Source of the DNA: JAIROC01 sp031553535
GTDB taxonomy: Bacteria; Bacteroidota; Bacteroidia; Bacteroidales; WCHB1-69
Reading direction: 5' to 3'
NCBI GenBank assembly: GCA_031553535.1
Contig: JAVBLM010000019.1
Span: 1 to 64,000 of the forward strand
DNA length: 64,000 bases
Shown: positions 17,935 to 27,408 of the stretch, piece after piece
Layout: each line of letters begins with the position of its first letter
How positions within the stretch are numbered: the stretch's first letter is position 1
The notes under the pieces: model-generated
Databases searched by the model: none
What the model was told of the DNA's origin: nothing
Seen by the model: only the letters and a program-made list of their open reading frames with translations
Made by a program: the position numbers and the translations under genes

Positions 17935-18071
17935 TGATTTTTCCGGCATAATACACAGAATGTACACTCATGAATTTTCAACTGAATTTTTAACAAAATG
18001 CATCTTCTATATAATAGAGATATATCTATAAAAATTGTACATTTGCAAGATATTTATATATTTCGATTGTT

Positions 18072-19238
18072 TTGAAGATATTTGTATTATTATCTCGGGT
18101 TCCTTACCCGTTGGAAAAAGGAGATAAACTACGTGCGTATAATCAGTTGAAGGTATTGTCGAAACGGCATGAAATTTACCTTTTTGCATTGAATGATTCC
18201 ACCTTGGATAAAGATGCTATTGGTGTGCTGAACTCTTTCTGTAAGGAAGTATATATTTTCCCATTGTCAAAACTATCCATTGCATGGAATGTCCTACGCT
18301 TTTTCTTCACTAAAAAACCTCTACAATGCGGTTACTTTTATAATAAACGCGCCCAACGCAAAGTAGATGCTATACTAGACAAAATAGAGCCCGATCATAT
18401 TTATGCCCAACTCATCCGTACGGCGGAATATGTCAAAAACAAAAATATAAAAAAGACACTCGATTATCAGGATGTATTTTCCAAAGGCATCTTCCGTATT
18501 ATGGAACAATCCCCCTTCTGGAAGCGCTTTTTTTATAACATCGAATATAAACGTGTAAAGCAATACGAAACAGATATATTCAGCTATTTCGACAATAAAA
18601 CCATTATTACAAAAGTAGACCGGGATTTGATAGAGCATCCTAAAGACCAAGAGATCGTAGTAGTACCCAATGGTGTGGATACCGATTTTTTCCAGCCGAT
18701 GGAATGCGAAAAAGAATTCGATCTGATCTTTACCGGTAATATGTCTTATACTCCTAATGTGCAGGCGGCGGAATATCTTGTGAAAATGATTTTGCCGCAG
18801 TTATTGAAGAAATACCCGGATATCCGCATTGCACTTTGCGGAACAACCCCTTCTGCAAAGGTATTGATGCTCCGAGGAAAAAATGTAACTGTCACAGGCT
18901 GGGTAGAAGATATCCGGTTATATTACGCCCAATCACGTATTTTCATAGCCCCGATGCAACTGGGAACCGGCCTACAGAATAAGCTATTGGAGGCAATGGC
19001 CATGCGGATTCCATGCATCACTTCCCCTTTGGCAAGCAAACCATTAGACGTGGTTTCCCAAAAGGAGATTCTCATTTGTAACAGCATCTTAGGTTATGTT
19101 GATGCAATTGAGATGCTGCTTACCAATCATGAATTATATAAATCTATCGCAACCAACGGATATGAATTTGTCAGAAAGAATTACAATTGGAACTCCACAA
19201 CCGAAATCCTTGAAAAACTGATTGAAAATAGCGATTAG
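18072..19238 (+). CDS. Glycosyltransferase family 4 protein
   Basis: 388 residues, GT-B fold. The N-terminal domain begins MKIFVLLSRVPYPLEKGDKL, and the C-terminal domain has VVPNGVDTDFFQP, DLIFTGNMSYTPN, VTGWVEDIRLYYAQS and the donor-site region APMQLGTGLQNKLLEAMA. It resembles GT4 enzymes of the exosortase-associated TIGR03087 type. The donor and acceptor sugars are not predictable. No polysaccharide cluster surrounds it. It runs divergently from parC. Confidence 0.9.
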   Translation: MKIFVLLSRVPYPLEKGDKLRAYNQLKVLSKRHEIYLFALNDSTLDKDAIGVLNSFCKEVYIFPLSKLSIAWNVLRFFFTKKPLQCGYFYNKRAQRKVDAILDKIEPDHIYAQLIRTAEYVKNKNIKKTLDYQDVFSKGIFRIMEQSPFWKRFFYNIEYKRVKQYETDIFSYFDNKTIITKVDRDLIEHPKDQEIVVVPNGVDTDFFQPMECEKEFDLIFTGNMSYTPNVQAAEYLVKMILPQLLKKYPDIRIALCGTTPSAKVLMLRGKNVTVTGWVEDIRLYYAQSRIFIAPMQLGTGLQNKLLEAMAMRIPCITSPLASKPLDVVSQKEILICNSILGYVDAIEMLLTNHELYKSIATNGYEFVRKNYNWNSTTEILEKLIENSD

Positions 19239-19339
19239 TTGTTAGCTATTAGTTGGTTAATAGTACCATCCCAACGGAAGATTCAATTACGAATAATTAA
19301 TTCTCATTTAGCCTAGCTAATTTATGCACTGAAGTAATA

Positions 19340-19425
19340 GAAGAGCGTCATTGCCGAGGTACGAAGCACCCGGACTTGCTAGCTCAACAAGATTGTGTCG
19401 ATAGCCGGCAATGTACGTCTTCAAT
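19340..19425. repeat. Degenerate dispersed repeat
   Basis: A decayed copy of the 'agagcgtcattgc.gag..cgaagca' element with ACTTGCTAGCTCAAC. The rest of the 367-bp gap (19239-19605) shows nothing but the gdhA terminator. Confidence 0.6.
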
Positions 19426-19558
19426 GGCCAACGTAACCCGAAATGTAAAAAAGAATAGAAATGAACAAGGATACGATTGAAAAACCAAGAACTAAGAGCC
19501 AGCAATTAAATATTGAACTTGATTAATCTGTAGAATCGCCGGAGCAAAGGGCAAAAAT

Positions 19559-19584
19559 AAAAGCGACCCTTTCGGATCGCTTTT
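19559..19584 (-). terminator. Terminator of gdhA
   Basis: AAAAGCGA (19559-19566) pairs with TCGCTTTT (19577-19584). It lies just past the gdhA 3' end, and on the minus strand it is followed by a T-rich stretch. Confidence 0.7.
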
Positions 19585-19605
19585 AAGTATTAATCACCAG
19601 AAAAA

Positions 19606-20946
19606 TTAATAAGCAACTCCCTGGTCAATCATGGCATCGGCAACTTTGATGAAACCGGCAATGTTGGCGCCTTTCACATAGTTGATATAACCATTCTTTC
19701 CTGAACCGTATTTCACGCAATTTTCGTGAATAGATTTCATGATTCCGCCTAATTTTGCATCTACTTCTTCGCGATCCCAAGAAAGTTTCATTGAGTTTTG
19801 AGACATTTCCAATCCTGAAGTTGCTACACCACCGGCGTTAGCAGCTTTACCTGGAGCAAATGAAATTTGTTTTGCCTGTAAAGTAGTAATCGCTTCGGCA
19901 GTACATCCCATGTTAGAAACTTCTACTACATATTGAACACCGTTTTTAATCAACATTTCGGCATCTTCTTTACCCAATTCGTTTTGGATAGCGCAAGGCA
20001 TAGCAATGTCAACTTTTGCTTCCCAAGGTTTTTTACCGGCAAAGAATTTAGCAGAAGGATATTTTGTTGCGAAAGGAGCTACCACATTATTACGTGTTTG
20101 TAACAACTCATTCATATAAGCGATTTTTTCACCTTTGATGCCGTCTTCGTCCAAAATATATCCGTCAGGACCGGAAATAGCTACTACTTTAGCACCCAAT
20201 TCGGCTAATTTAAGAGCAGCTCCCCAAGCTACGTTACCAAAACCTGATAATGCAACTCTCTTATTTTGAATAGTGTCTTTCTTCGCAGCTAGCATTCCTT
20301 GTAAGAAATATACTGCTCCGAAACCGGTAGCTTCCGGACGGATCAGAGAACCGCCCCAGTTCAAACCTTTACCTGTCAAAACACCAACATGTTCATCACG
20401 AATACGTTTGTATTGACCATACATAAAGCCTATTTCACGAGCACCAACACCTATATCTCCTGCAGGAACGTCAGTTTCGGGTCCGATATATTTTTGTAAT
20501 TCGGTCATAAAAGATTGGCAAAAACGCATTACTTCACCTTCCGATTTTCCGGTTGGATCGAAATCAGAACCACCTTTTCCACCGCCCATAGGAAGCGTAG
20601 TCAAAGAGTTTTTGAATGTTTGTTCGAAAGCCAAGAATTTCATTGTGTCAACACTTACCGATTTGTGAAAACGGATTCCTCCTTTGTATGGCCCGATCGC
20701 CATGTTGTGTTGTACGCGATAACCACGGTTTACTTGAATTTGTCCTTTGTCATCAACCCAGGTAACCTTGAATTGAATGATTCTTTCGGGTTCCAAAATT
20801 CTTTCTACGATTGCATATTTATCGTATTTCGGATTTTCGTTAACAAAGTCAACGATGGTTTCTAATACTTCCTTAGCAGCTTGAATGTACAAAGGTTGCG
20901 CAGGATTTTTTGCTTCCAGATCAGCAATGATTTTGTGTAGATCCAT
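19606..20946 (-). CDS. gdhA: Glutamate dehydrogenase (NADP-type)
   Basis: 446 residues, the length of hexameric bacterial GDH. It interconverts glutamate and 2-oxoglutarate plus ammonia. Visible features are YKGGIRFHKSV, the catalytic-lysine region TLPMGGGKGGSDFDP, PAGDIGVGAREIGFMYGQ and the nucleotide-binding LSGFGNVAWGAA. It is monocistronic with its own promoter and terminator. NADP preference is inferred from similarity to the 445-residue class. Confidence 0.96.
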   Translation of the reverse strand: MDLHKIIADLEAKNPAQPLYIQAAKEVLETIVDFVNENPKYDKYAIVERILEPERIIQFKVTWVDDKGQIQVNRGYRVQHNMAIGPYKGGIRFHKSVSVDTMKFLAFEQTFKNSLTTLPMGGGKGGSDFDPTGKSEGEVMRFCQSFMTELQKYIGPETDVPAGDIGVGAREIGFMYGQYKRIRDEHVGVLTGKGLNWGGSLIRPEATGFGAVYFLQGMLAAKKDTIQNKRVALSGFGNVAWGAALKLAELGAKVVAISGPDGYILDEDGIKGEKIAYMNELLQTRNNVVAPFATKYPSAKFFAGKKPWEAKVDIAMPCAIQNELGKEDAEMLIKNGVQYVVEVSNMGCTAEAITTLQAKQISFAPGKAANAGGVATSGLEMSQNSMKLSWDREEVDAKLGGIMKSIHENCVKYGSGKNGYINYVKGANIAGFIKVADAMIDQGVAY

Positions 20947-21026
20947 AACTTTTTTGTTTTAGTTTATATACTTTAACTTTATATTTTTCGTGAAAAACGC
21001 TACATCCATTTCGTAAAACGGATTTA

Positions 21027-21034
21027 CAAAGATA
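21027..21034 (-). promoter_or_regulatory. -7 box of gdhA
   Basis: TATCTTTG on the minus strand about 80 bp upstream of gdhA. Confidence 0.5.
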
Positions 21035-21113
21035 GTAGATTTTAAACGAATTCCGGACTTTTTTGCGAAATATTTTAAAAGGTATAAATCTATCAAAAAC
21101 AAACGTTTAAGAC

Positions 21114-22559
21114 TCAGTATCTATTCCTTTCGGGGTGTTTCGGCATTTCCATCGTTGGGAAGATGGAAAAAATTTGCAGAAGTAAACCCTGAGTTGGCGA
21201 TTTTGCAGGATAACTCACAATTTTACCTTTAGAATCAATCAAAACGCCAAGGGGTAACGCATAAATATTATACGCATCTATAAAGGCAAAATTGTCCCCA
21301 AAATGTAAAAACGGCCAATCAAAATCTTTATAGGTATTAACAAAATGATACAGGTTTGCCTGTTCGAAATCAAGCATGATACTAACGATCTGTAAACTGT
21401 CTTTGTATTTCTCTTGCAGTGATTTCAAAACCAGCATTTCACGAATACAATCTTCACAATAAGTCGAGAAGAAATGAAGATACAGGTATCGTCCTTCAAA
21501 ATCACTAATCCTGACCGGAGAATTGTAAATATCTTTAAGCTCGAAATCAGGAGCTTTTGTCCCCGGCTTTAATCTCTTTAAATACCGGATCAGATTGCCC
21601 GACATTATTCTATGTTCTGCAAATTTGGACTCCTTATTCATTTGAGATAAAAGATAGATAATATTATCCTGATTGAACTCATAGTCCAGTGTATATAACT
21701 CCCCTAAGCCTTTTATAAATACTATTTCCCGGATTTTCTCATTCACAAGGATAGGCTCCTTCCCCATTTCATCCAGCAGTTTATAGTAATTGTGTTTCTC
21801 ATTAATATTTTCATATAATACCTTGCGTGGAATCTTTCGAGTTCCCGCATAAAGATATCCTTCGAAGAAGTTATCTAAAAACTCCATATAGGCAACATTG
21901 TTATAAAAAACATAATTGTTGTCTAAATATTTACTATATAATTTCTCCCTGTCTTTATTATAATATAACAGATCGATATAAGCAATTCTGTATTTAACAT
22001 ATACCGAATAATAATCTATCGCTTTGTTATCTACCGGAAATCTTTCTTTAAGTTGTCCGATCAGACTATCGTATATATGTTCCGATACACCTTGATAGAT
22101 ATCCGAACTGTACAAATACAAAAAGTAGGAAAAGGATCTATCGAAACGATTGATTTTATAATTCAATTCTGTTGTATCTGTGGGAACAATACGAGTCTCT
22201 ATTGCCCCGCCTAACATATCGGCATCAATCCGTTTCAATAAATTATCGTTGGCGGATAATTCTATTTTATAATGTTTTTCCGGTTCGATATATATATATC
22301 CATAGGTAGTATGAAAAGCAATAATAAGTAAAGAGGTTTCATTTGTCGGAATTTCAACCCGGAAATCCCCCTCCTTGTCTACATTCGTTGTTGCACAGAG
22401 TACTTTCTCCTGCAACAATAAATCATTATAAAAATAAAACCGTAATTGACTGTTCTTTGCAAATGGCGCATTCCCTTCTATTCTTACCGGCTTAATAGCC
22501 AACATACAGGCACATTGCGCCAGTAGGAAGAATAATAGGAAAATACGTTTCGATTTCAT
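21114..22559 (-). CDS. Secreted TlpA-like thioredoxin-fold protein
   Basis: 481 residues. A signal peptide with MKSKRIFLLFFLLAQCACML (cysteines at 16 and 18 could serve as a lipobox) is followed by a ~300-residue N-terminal region typical of Bacteroidetes DUF4369/DUF5106-like redoxins. The C-terminal AhpC/TSA-TlpA domain starts at about 330 (PGTKAPDFELKD) and has the CxxC pair C368/C371 in STYCEDCIREM. It is probably a periplasmic thiol-disulfide oxidoreductase. The gene follows coaD but is preceded by its own conserved leader and hairpin (22560-22691). Confidence 0.82.
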   Translation of the reverse strand: MKSKRIFLLFFLLAQCACMLAIKPVRIEGNAPFAKNSQLRFYFYNDLLLQEKVLCATTNVDKEGDFRVEIPTNETSLLIIAFHTTYGYIYIEPEKHYKIELSANDNLLKRIDADMLGGAIETRIVPTDTTELNYKINRFDRSFSYFLYLYSSDIYQGVSEHIYDSLIGQLKERFPVDNKAIDYYSVYVKYRIAYIDLLYYNKDREKLYSKYLDNNYVFYNNVAYMEFLDNFFEGYLYAGTRKIPRKVLYENINEKHNYYKLLDEMGKEPILVNEKIREIVFIKGLGELYTLDYEFNQDNIIYLLSQMNKESKFAEHRIMSGNLIRYLKRLKPGTKAPDFELKDIYNSPVRISDFEGRYLYLHFFSTYCEDCIREMLVLKSLQEKYKDSLQIVSIMLDFEQANLYHFVNTYKDFDWPFLHFGDNFAFIDAYNIYALPLGVLIDSKGKIVSYPAKSPTQGLLLQIFSIFPTMEMPKHPERNRY

Positions 22560-22691
22560 CTGTTTATAACTTTATTTTTTTAGGTCAGATGGAAGCCCCA
22601 AGGGCTCATCAATACCATAATTTTTAATTTAATATATTGATAATGTCCATGGATAATCATTACATTTGGTGCATGTTATGTGTATGGACAT
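22560..22691 (-). promoter_or_regulatory. Conserved 5' leader and hairpin, copy 2
   Basis: 22560-22595 repeats the leader found before the DUF6261 gene (TGTTTATAACTTTATTTTTT then AGGTCAGATGGA). The hairpin ATGTCCATG (22643-22651) / TATGGACAT (22683-22691) with interior AATCATTACATTTGGTGCATG matches 10806-10853. Here a 47-bp insertion separates leader and hairpin. The hairpin could instead serve as the coaD 3' end. Confidence 0.6.
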
Positions 22692-22704
22692 TTCATGCTC
22701 AGAT

Positions 22705-23172
22705 TTATCTTTTCATCATGTCTAATAGTACATCCGGTACAAACGCAGAAATATCACCATTATTTATTAAAACATCCCTGACTACTGAAGAGGATATTCC
22801 CGTATGTTGAGGTTCCGTAAGTAAAAATATCGTTTCCACCGGAGGATATAATAACTTATTTGCATTGGCAATGGACGATTCCACACTCCAATCCATATCA
22901 GAACGCAATCCCCTAATAATATATTTTATATTGTTCTCTTTACAAAAGTCCACCGTAAGCCCTTCGTATGCAATTACCTCAATATTATCTATATCTGCAA
23001 ATGTTTCATTCGTAAAATCAAGTCGTTCCTCTAGCGAAAACATATATCGTTTATCTATATTCTTTCCAATAGCAACAATCAGACGATCAAACATAGACGA
23101 TGCCCGTAATGCAATCGATTGATGTCCCTTAGTTATCGGATCAAATGATCCCGGATATACCGCTGTTATCAT
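22705..23172 (-). CDS. coaD: Phosphopantetheine adenylyltransferase
   Basis: 155 residues. Transfers AMP from ATP to 4'-phosphopantetheine in coenzyme A synthesis. The nucleotidyltransferase signature YPGSFDPITKGH (TKGH at 14-17), RGLRSDMDW and the C-terminal ISSSVVRD are intact. It lies 14 nt downstream of the DUF4831 gene on the same strand, a likely two-gene unit. Confidence 0.96.
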   Translation of the reverse strand: MITAVYPGSFDPITKGHQSIALRASSMFDRLIVAIGKNIDKRYMFSLEERLDFTNETFADIDNIEVIAYEGLTVDFCKENNIKYIIRGLRSDMDWSVESSIANANKLLYPPVETIFLLTEPQHTGISSSVVRDVLINNGDISAFVPDVLLDMMKR

Positions 23173-23186
23173 AGAAATCTGTTTTT

Positions 23187-24392
23187 TTATTCTGTTATCT
23201 CTATATATTTTAGTGATCCCGTAAGCGAATCCATTTCAAACGAAGATGTCTTCAAAGGTAACGGAACCGTTTCTCCGAATTGAGAGATCGGATATACTCC
23301 GAAATCCTGTACCAAATCATTTCCTTTGTATAACGAAACCGTATAGTATTGGGGTTTCCGGTAATACAAAGAATGATTATCCCCTTTTTTACCTTTTTTA
23401 TATAATTTGCTTTCCCTGAATTTTTTATCAGCAGCCTCAACAGCCTCATGAATTCCTTTTGAGGTAAACCGTAATGTATAATTGACTTTCTCTACAACTT
23501 CAACTCCATCGCCTATTCCATATTTATCCGAAAACCGAAACAGCGGCAATGTTATTACGGAACCTTTCTGTGAAGGCAATACTGTAAACGTATATGATAA
23601 TTCTTCTTTTTCTGTAATACCCTTAAAAAGGGAAAGATATTCATCTTCTTTCTTTTGCAACTCCGACAACATCAACTCCAGATTCGAATAATCTGTTTCA
23701 TGATCCCCATTAATAAGTAACAAACGGGCTTCTCGTATGTTTTCAATTGCTTTTATTGCTTCAGATGCCTGTTGTTGTGTAGGTTTAGCAACTAACCTTT
23801 TTGTTATTTTGGGAATATACACTATTATTGTGTCAAATACTTCCGGGACATATGTAGTATCATATTTCTCAACCGTAGCATCTGTAGTGTATATACTAAA
23901 ATGATTTTGAGTCTGGGCAAGTGTATTTTCCATATCCGGAAACTGTCTGTTCTGCCATGACGATTTTGCGGTCGTATTATAATTGGAAAGCAACAAATCT
24001 TTATACAACCGATGATATGGAATGACATTTGCATCTGGAACCTCAACATAATAAACATGTTGAAGATCAATCCGTGCATGTTCTTCCAAACTTATACGGG
24101 AAATAACGTACTGAACGGCATCTTCTTTTACCAGAGAAGAAAGGCCCGGTATTTTACCTGCATGATTAAGCAACGGCCCTTTATACGTACTGATTTTATC
24201 AATGACAACTGTTACCGTGAAATAATTTTCCGGCAAAGCATAATAAAAACTTTCTTTTATCTTTTCTCTCTTTCCACCATTATCCAAAGTAACAGCAATT
24301 GTTTCAATAGTATGAAACGAGAATAAAAAACATATTCCGGTAAACAATAAGCGCATAATCTTCATATACTTGTCAGTTTGAATTTTAAACAT
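23187..24392 (-). CDS. DUF4831 family secreted protein
   Basis: 401 residues from the first ATG. An internal ATG at codon 10 (MKIMRLLFTGICFLFSFH) gives a more typical signal peptide and is the likelier start, near 24365. The mature part is beta-rich with a repeated YYxVE/VIPYHRLY-type pattern, TYVPEVFDTIIVYIPKITKR and FTVLPSQKG. This matches my recollection of the Bacteroidetes DUF4831 family of unknown function. It is probably periplasmic and followed by coaD. Confidence 0.72.
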   Translation of the reverse strand: MFKIQTDKYMKIMRLLFTGICFLFSFHTIETIAVTLDNGGKREKIKESFYYALPENYFTVTVVIDKISTYKGPLLNHAGKIPGLSSLVKEDAVQYVISRISLEEHARIDLQHVYYVEVPDANVIPYHRLYKDLLLSNYNTTAKSSWQNRQFPDMENTLAQTQNHFSIYTTDATVEKYDTTYVPEVFDTIIVYIPKITKRLVAKPTQQQASEAIKAIENIREARLLLINGDHETDYSNLELMLSELQKKEDEYLSLFKGITEKEELSYTFTVLPSQKGSVITLPLFRFSDKYGIGDGVEVVEKVNYTLRFTSKGIHEAVEAADKKFRESKLYKKGKKGDNHSLYYRKPQYYTVSLYKGNDLVQDFGVYPISQFGETVPLPLKTSSFEMDSLTGSLKYIEITE

Positions 24393-24598
24393 TAATAATA
24401 ATTAGTTATCGTTTTCAAGTGTTGATAAAATAAAAACAAACAATATTTTATTTTACAAAAGTACAAATAATTTGAAAAGAACGATCATTCCTTACAGGAA
24501 AGGAAAAAAATATAGGAAGTTGTTTCTTCTTGCAGTAAAACATTATTGAAATGTTCTTTCAGTATATTTTGTTCATAATGCCGGAATATTTTTTTTCA
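24393..24598. other. Intergenic region upstream of the DUF4831 gene
   Basis: AT-rich. A minus-strand TACTTTTG at 24456-24463 could be the -7 box of the DUF4831/coaD unit. Nothing else is recognised before array 3. Confidence 0.4.
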
Positions 24599-24830
24599 GT
24601 TCAGACTTTGCTGAAAGCTTCAAAGCAAATAGCGAGAGGCTTTCAGACCTCTCTGAAAGAAGTAAACAAAATGGAAAAGTTCTTTCAGACTTCTCTGAAA
24701 AAGCCAAACCAAATGGGAAAAGGCTTTCAGACTTCTCTGAAAGAGCCAAACCAAATGTAAAAATGCTTTCAGACCTTTGCTGAAAACTCCAAACAAAAGT
24801 GTAAAATGCTTTCAGAAAGTACCGGATGGA
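24599..24830. repeat. 42-bp tandem repeat array 3
   Basis: Six units contain TTTCAGACTTCTCTGAAA or variants (dyad TTTCAGA/TCTGAAA), starting at 24599, 24641, 24683, 24725, 24767 and 24810. Four steps are exactly 42 bp and the last is 43. The spacer of each unit has an AGCCAAACCAAATGG-like block. It lies just outside the left end of the accessory island. Confidence 0.88.
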
Positions 24831-25072
24831 TAAAAATCTTCAAAAAGGTTCTTCCCAATAAAATATGATCGGAAAGGAGCTACGATTTTTATTGCAGAAA
24901 ACAAAACCGGAAGAAATACTGCCGGTGATTGCTAAAAAGGGAAATAAGGATTTATACATATAACGTGAATCCGGATTTAATCAAATATATTATTTTATCA
25001 CAGCATGAAAAGAAATGAGATTTTTAGCCGGATATTTGCCTGTGGAGAATTGGTATTTTTCAGATCGGATGA

Positions 25073-25087
25073 CATGCGTATTTTAAA
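25073..25087 (+). repeat. 15-bp direct repeat, left island boundary
   Basis: CATGCGTATTTTAAA, exactly repeated at 32760-32774. The two copies bracket the Zorya-like operon and the cassette-like genes. It could be an att or target-site duplication. Confidence 0.55.
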
Positions 25088-25202
25088 TATTAATTTTTCA
25101 TAAAGAGACAAAAAGACACACGAAATACATATATAAAACCACAGTGTAATTAATTCAGGTATATATTCTTATCATAACAGTGTGATTATATAAAAATAAT
25201 TG

Positions 25203-25210
25203 TATTTTTG
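25203..25210 (+). promoter_or_regulatory. Candidate -7 box of the Zorya-like operon
   Basis: TATTTTTG fits TAnnTTTG, about 74 bp before the first ATG (25284). It is the only good match close to the operon. Confidence 0.5.
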
Positions 25211-25283
25211 CGTGTATTTATGAGTTGTGCGTCACCCGTGAGCGACAGTGCGAACACGAAGCGAAATAAAAAACAGAAAACAG

Positions 25284-26714
25284 ATGAATTTTTTCAAAAA
25301 AATATGGAATGCTGTAGCGGAACTATTGCCGAATCGAATAACTGACGAAAAAGTAGTTTCGACCGTTGAAAAGGTGTGGGAAAAATCCGAAGAAAGCAGT
25401 GAAGTAGTTGAAATAATCCGAAGCATTGACAACAAGGAAAGTAAAACCAGAATTATAGCAACAATTAACCAAATAGACAGAGAGATAAAAACGCTTGAAG
25501 AAAAGAAAGAGAAAATAAATGAGCGTTTGACAAAAATTTCAGAAGTTGAAACACCAAATAACTCTTTAGAAATAAATGAATCACTTGCAAAAATTAAGCA
25601 ACTTATTGAAACGAAAATTACTCAGACAAATTCTCGCTTTTTCCATACAGACTCTCAAAAATTTGACAATTTCCTCAAGAATAACAATCTATTAAAACAA
25701 TTTAAAGAACGAGAGGAAGCAAGAAAGAGAAAAGAAGAATTACACAAAAAACAAATTCATTCAAAACTTGATAGCATAAGTATATTTATTAGTCAAGATA
25801 AACTTGACGAGGCAAAATTACTGATTGCCCAAATACAAAAACAAATAAAAAATTCGTACAAACACGAATTAGACCGATTAAACAAAGCACAGCAAAAATT
25901 AAAAGAAAAAGAACTTCAAATTTTAAAAAAGCAACAAGAGGAAGCACAAAGAAAACGAGATGAAGAAGCAAAACGAATAAAAGAAATTGAAGAAAAACGG
26001 AAAGAAGACGAACGGAAAAGGCGAGAGTGGCAAGAAAAAGAAGAAAAAGAACGGCAAGAGAAATTAAGAGAAAAATTAACGATTGAAAATAGAATTCGAG
26101 AAGAAAAGCAACGCGAAGAATCAAGAAAGCAGAGAGAACAAGAAGAAAGAGAACGACAAGCAAAAGCAGAACTTGAAAAATTGCTTGTCAAAAAACATAA
26201 TTGGCAGGAATTTCAACAAGTTTTACAACAGAATGGAATTACAACATTGTACCATTTTACAGACCGCGCAAATATAAAATCAATTAAAGAACACAGAGGA
26301 TTATACTCTTGGCATTATTGCGATAGAAACAATATAGATGTTCTATATTCGGGTGGCGATACATTGTCAAGACAATTAGATATGCAACACAATTTGCAGG
26401 ATTTTGTTCGTTTAAGTTTTTGTAACGATCACCCAATGATGTGGCGATTGAAACAAAATGGTAGAAATTTGGTGTTATTACAAGTTAATATTGATGTTTC
26501 ATATTTTGAAAAAACTTGTTTTTCAGATATCAATGCGACTGATGGCGACCACACTCACGGTTCAGACTTACAAGATTTAAGACGAATTGATTTTAAGGCA
26601 ACAAAACGAAATTATGTAAGAAGAGAAGATTCTGATTTTAAACCACACCAAGCAGAAGTGCTTGTGAAAACTTGGATTCCGATAGAATATATCACAAACA
26701 TAAATAATTTTTGA
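25284..26714 (+). CDS. Coiled-coil protein with C-terminal DarT-like ADP-ribosyltransferase domain
   Basis: 476 residues from the ATG at 25284 (MNFFKKIWN). A GTG 36 nt upstream is in frame but yields a basic leader unlike a start. Residues ~60-125 and ~148-305 are long charged Lys/Glu/Arg coiled coils. Residues 321-476 form a DUF4433/DarT-like domain: the NAD-binding TTLYHFTDRANIKSI (H324), DFVRLSFCNDHPMMWR (374-388, counterpart of the DarT 'YVPFYFNPRNPML' block) and the AEVLVKTWIPIEYI end, with E458 as likely catalytic glutamate. DarT enzymes ADP-ribosylate DNA bases (thymidine in DarT2, guanosine in DarT1). The target here is unknown. First gene of a four-gene operon; the next ATG is 2 nt after its stop. 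Confidence 0.85.
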   Translation: MNFFKKIWNAVAELLPNRITDEKVVSTVEKVWEKSEESSEVVEIIRSIDNKESKTRIIATINQIDREIKTLEEKKEKINERLTKISEVETPNNSLEINESLAKIKQLIETKITQTNSRFFHTDSQKFDNFLKNNNLLKQFKEREEARKRKEELHKKQIHSKLDSISIFISQDKLDEAKLLIAQIQKQIKNSYKHELDRLNKAQQKLKEKELQILKKQQEEAQRKRDEEAKRIKEIEEKRKEDERKRREWQEKEEKERQEKLREKLTIENRIREEKQREESRKQREQEERERQAKAELEKLLVKKHNWQEFQQVLQQNGITTLYHFTDRANIKSIKEHRGLYSWHYCDRNNIDVLYSGGDTLSRQLDMQHNLQDFVRLSFCNDHPMMWRLKQNGRNLVLLQVNIDVSYFEKTCFSDINATDGDHTHGSDLQDLRRIDFKATKRNYVRREDSDFKPHQAEVLVKTWIPIEYITNINNF

Positions 26715-26716
26715 CA

Positions 26717-27397
26717 ATGATATACATAGCAAATAAAAAGACAAAAGAAGCAACAATTTTGAAAAAATATCCCAATGCGTTGATTATAGATATTTCTTCA
26801 AAAGGCGAGCAACCTTGGGTAAAATTTAGTCCCTTTTATCCACACGGAAATATTCCTATTCCACCCAAAAGCGATAATTCAAATTACTTTTCGCAAACTG
26901 TTGAAGGGATTTGGCAGGGATTAAAAGTATTTGAAGGCGAAGATATTGACCGTTCCAAATTTGAAATCAAAAATATGGAAGGCATAAAACGCACGGTAAG
27001 AAAATTTGGAAAACCATTAGGACACAGATACGGAGTTGAGGGCAAGGAATTACTTGACTATCCGACTGCTCGAAAAGAGATTTATTTGCGGACTTATGCG
27101 TGGGTCCTTGATAATTTATTGCAAAATGAAATTGTATTGTTGAAAGAAAAAGCGGAAAAACAAGACCTCGTCTTGCTTGATTACAACACAAATGAAGATA
27201 TTGAAGATTACAGAAAACCTTTGTCGCACGCAGGGCTTGTAAAAAGATATTTGTTAAAAAAACATCCCGAATTGGCAACTCTTACTTTTGAGCAACTCAA
27301 GTCATCGAAAACAACAAAAAACAAAAAGTTACCAAGCAAACGAAAAAGCAAAAAGCAGCAACAAGCAGAAAATCAACCTAATTTGTTTAACCAATAA
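26717..27397 (+). CDS. NADAR-like protein (DUF6939-like), candidate ADP-ribose remover/antitoxin
   Basis: 226 residues from the ATG at 26717; an upstream TTG would overlap the previous gene. Residues 35-74 read WVKFSPFYPHGNIPIP followed by QTVEGIWQGLKVFEG. Their order and spacing resemble the NADAR (YbiA) core 'FSNFYP..' and 'TxEHYFQAQKF'. Also conserved-looking are FGKPLGHRYGVEG (97-109), DYPTARKEIYLRTYAWVLDN (114-133) and the DYNTNEDIEDY..PLSHAGL segment. The tail (196-216) is lysine-rich. NADAR proteins paired with DarT1 hydrolyse ADP-ribose from guanine, and position directly after a DarT-like gene supports such a role. The family match is from memory and the activity is inferred. Confidence 0.7.
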   Translation: MIYIANKKTKEATILKKYPNALIIDISSKGEQPWVKFSPFYPHGNIPIPPKSDNSNYFSQTVEGIWQGLKVFEGEDIDRSKFEIKNMEGIKRTVRKFGKPLGHRYGVEGKELLDYPTARKEIYLRTYAWVLDNLLQNEIVLLKEKAEKQDLVLLDYNTNEDIEDYRKPLSHAGLVKRYLLKKHPELATLTFEQLKSSKTTKNKKLPSKRKSKKQQQAENQPNLFNQ

Positions 27398-27408
27398 AAA
27401 TTAAAAAT

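Noticed and set aside
24865..24963. 32-codon frame between array 3 and the island
   Set aside because: Too short and without recognisable features or promoter.
25248..25283. GTG start extending the DarT-like protein by 12 residues
   Set aside because: The extension is basic and unlike a conserved N-terminus; ATG at 25284 gives MNFFKKIWN and is preferred.
26711..26716. TTG start for the NADAR-like gene
   Set aside because: It overlaps the preceding stop codon; ATG at 26717 follows by 2 nt and yields a natural N-terminus.
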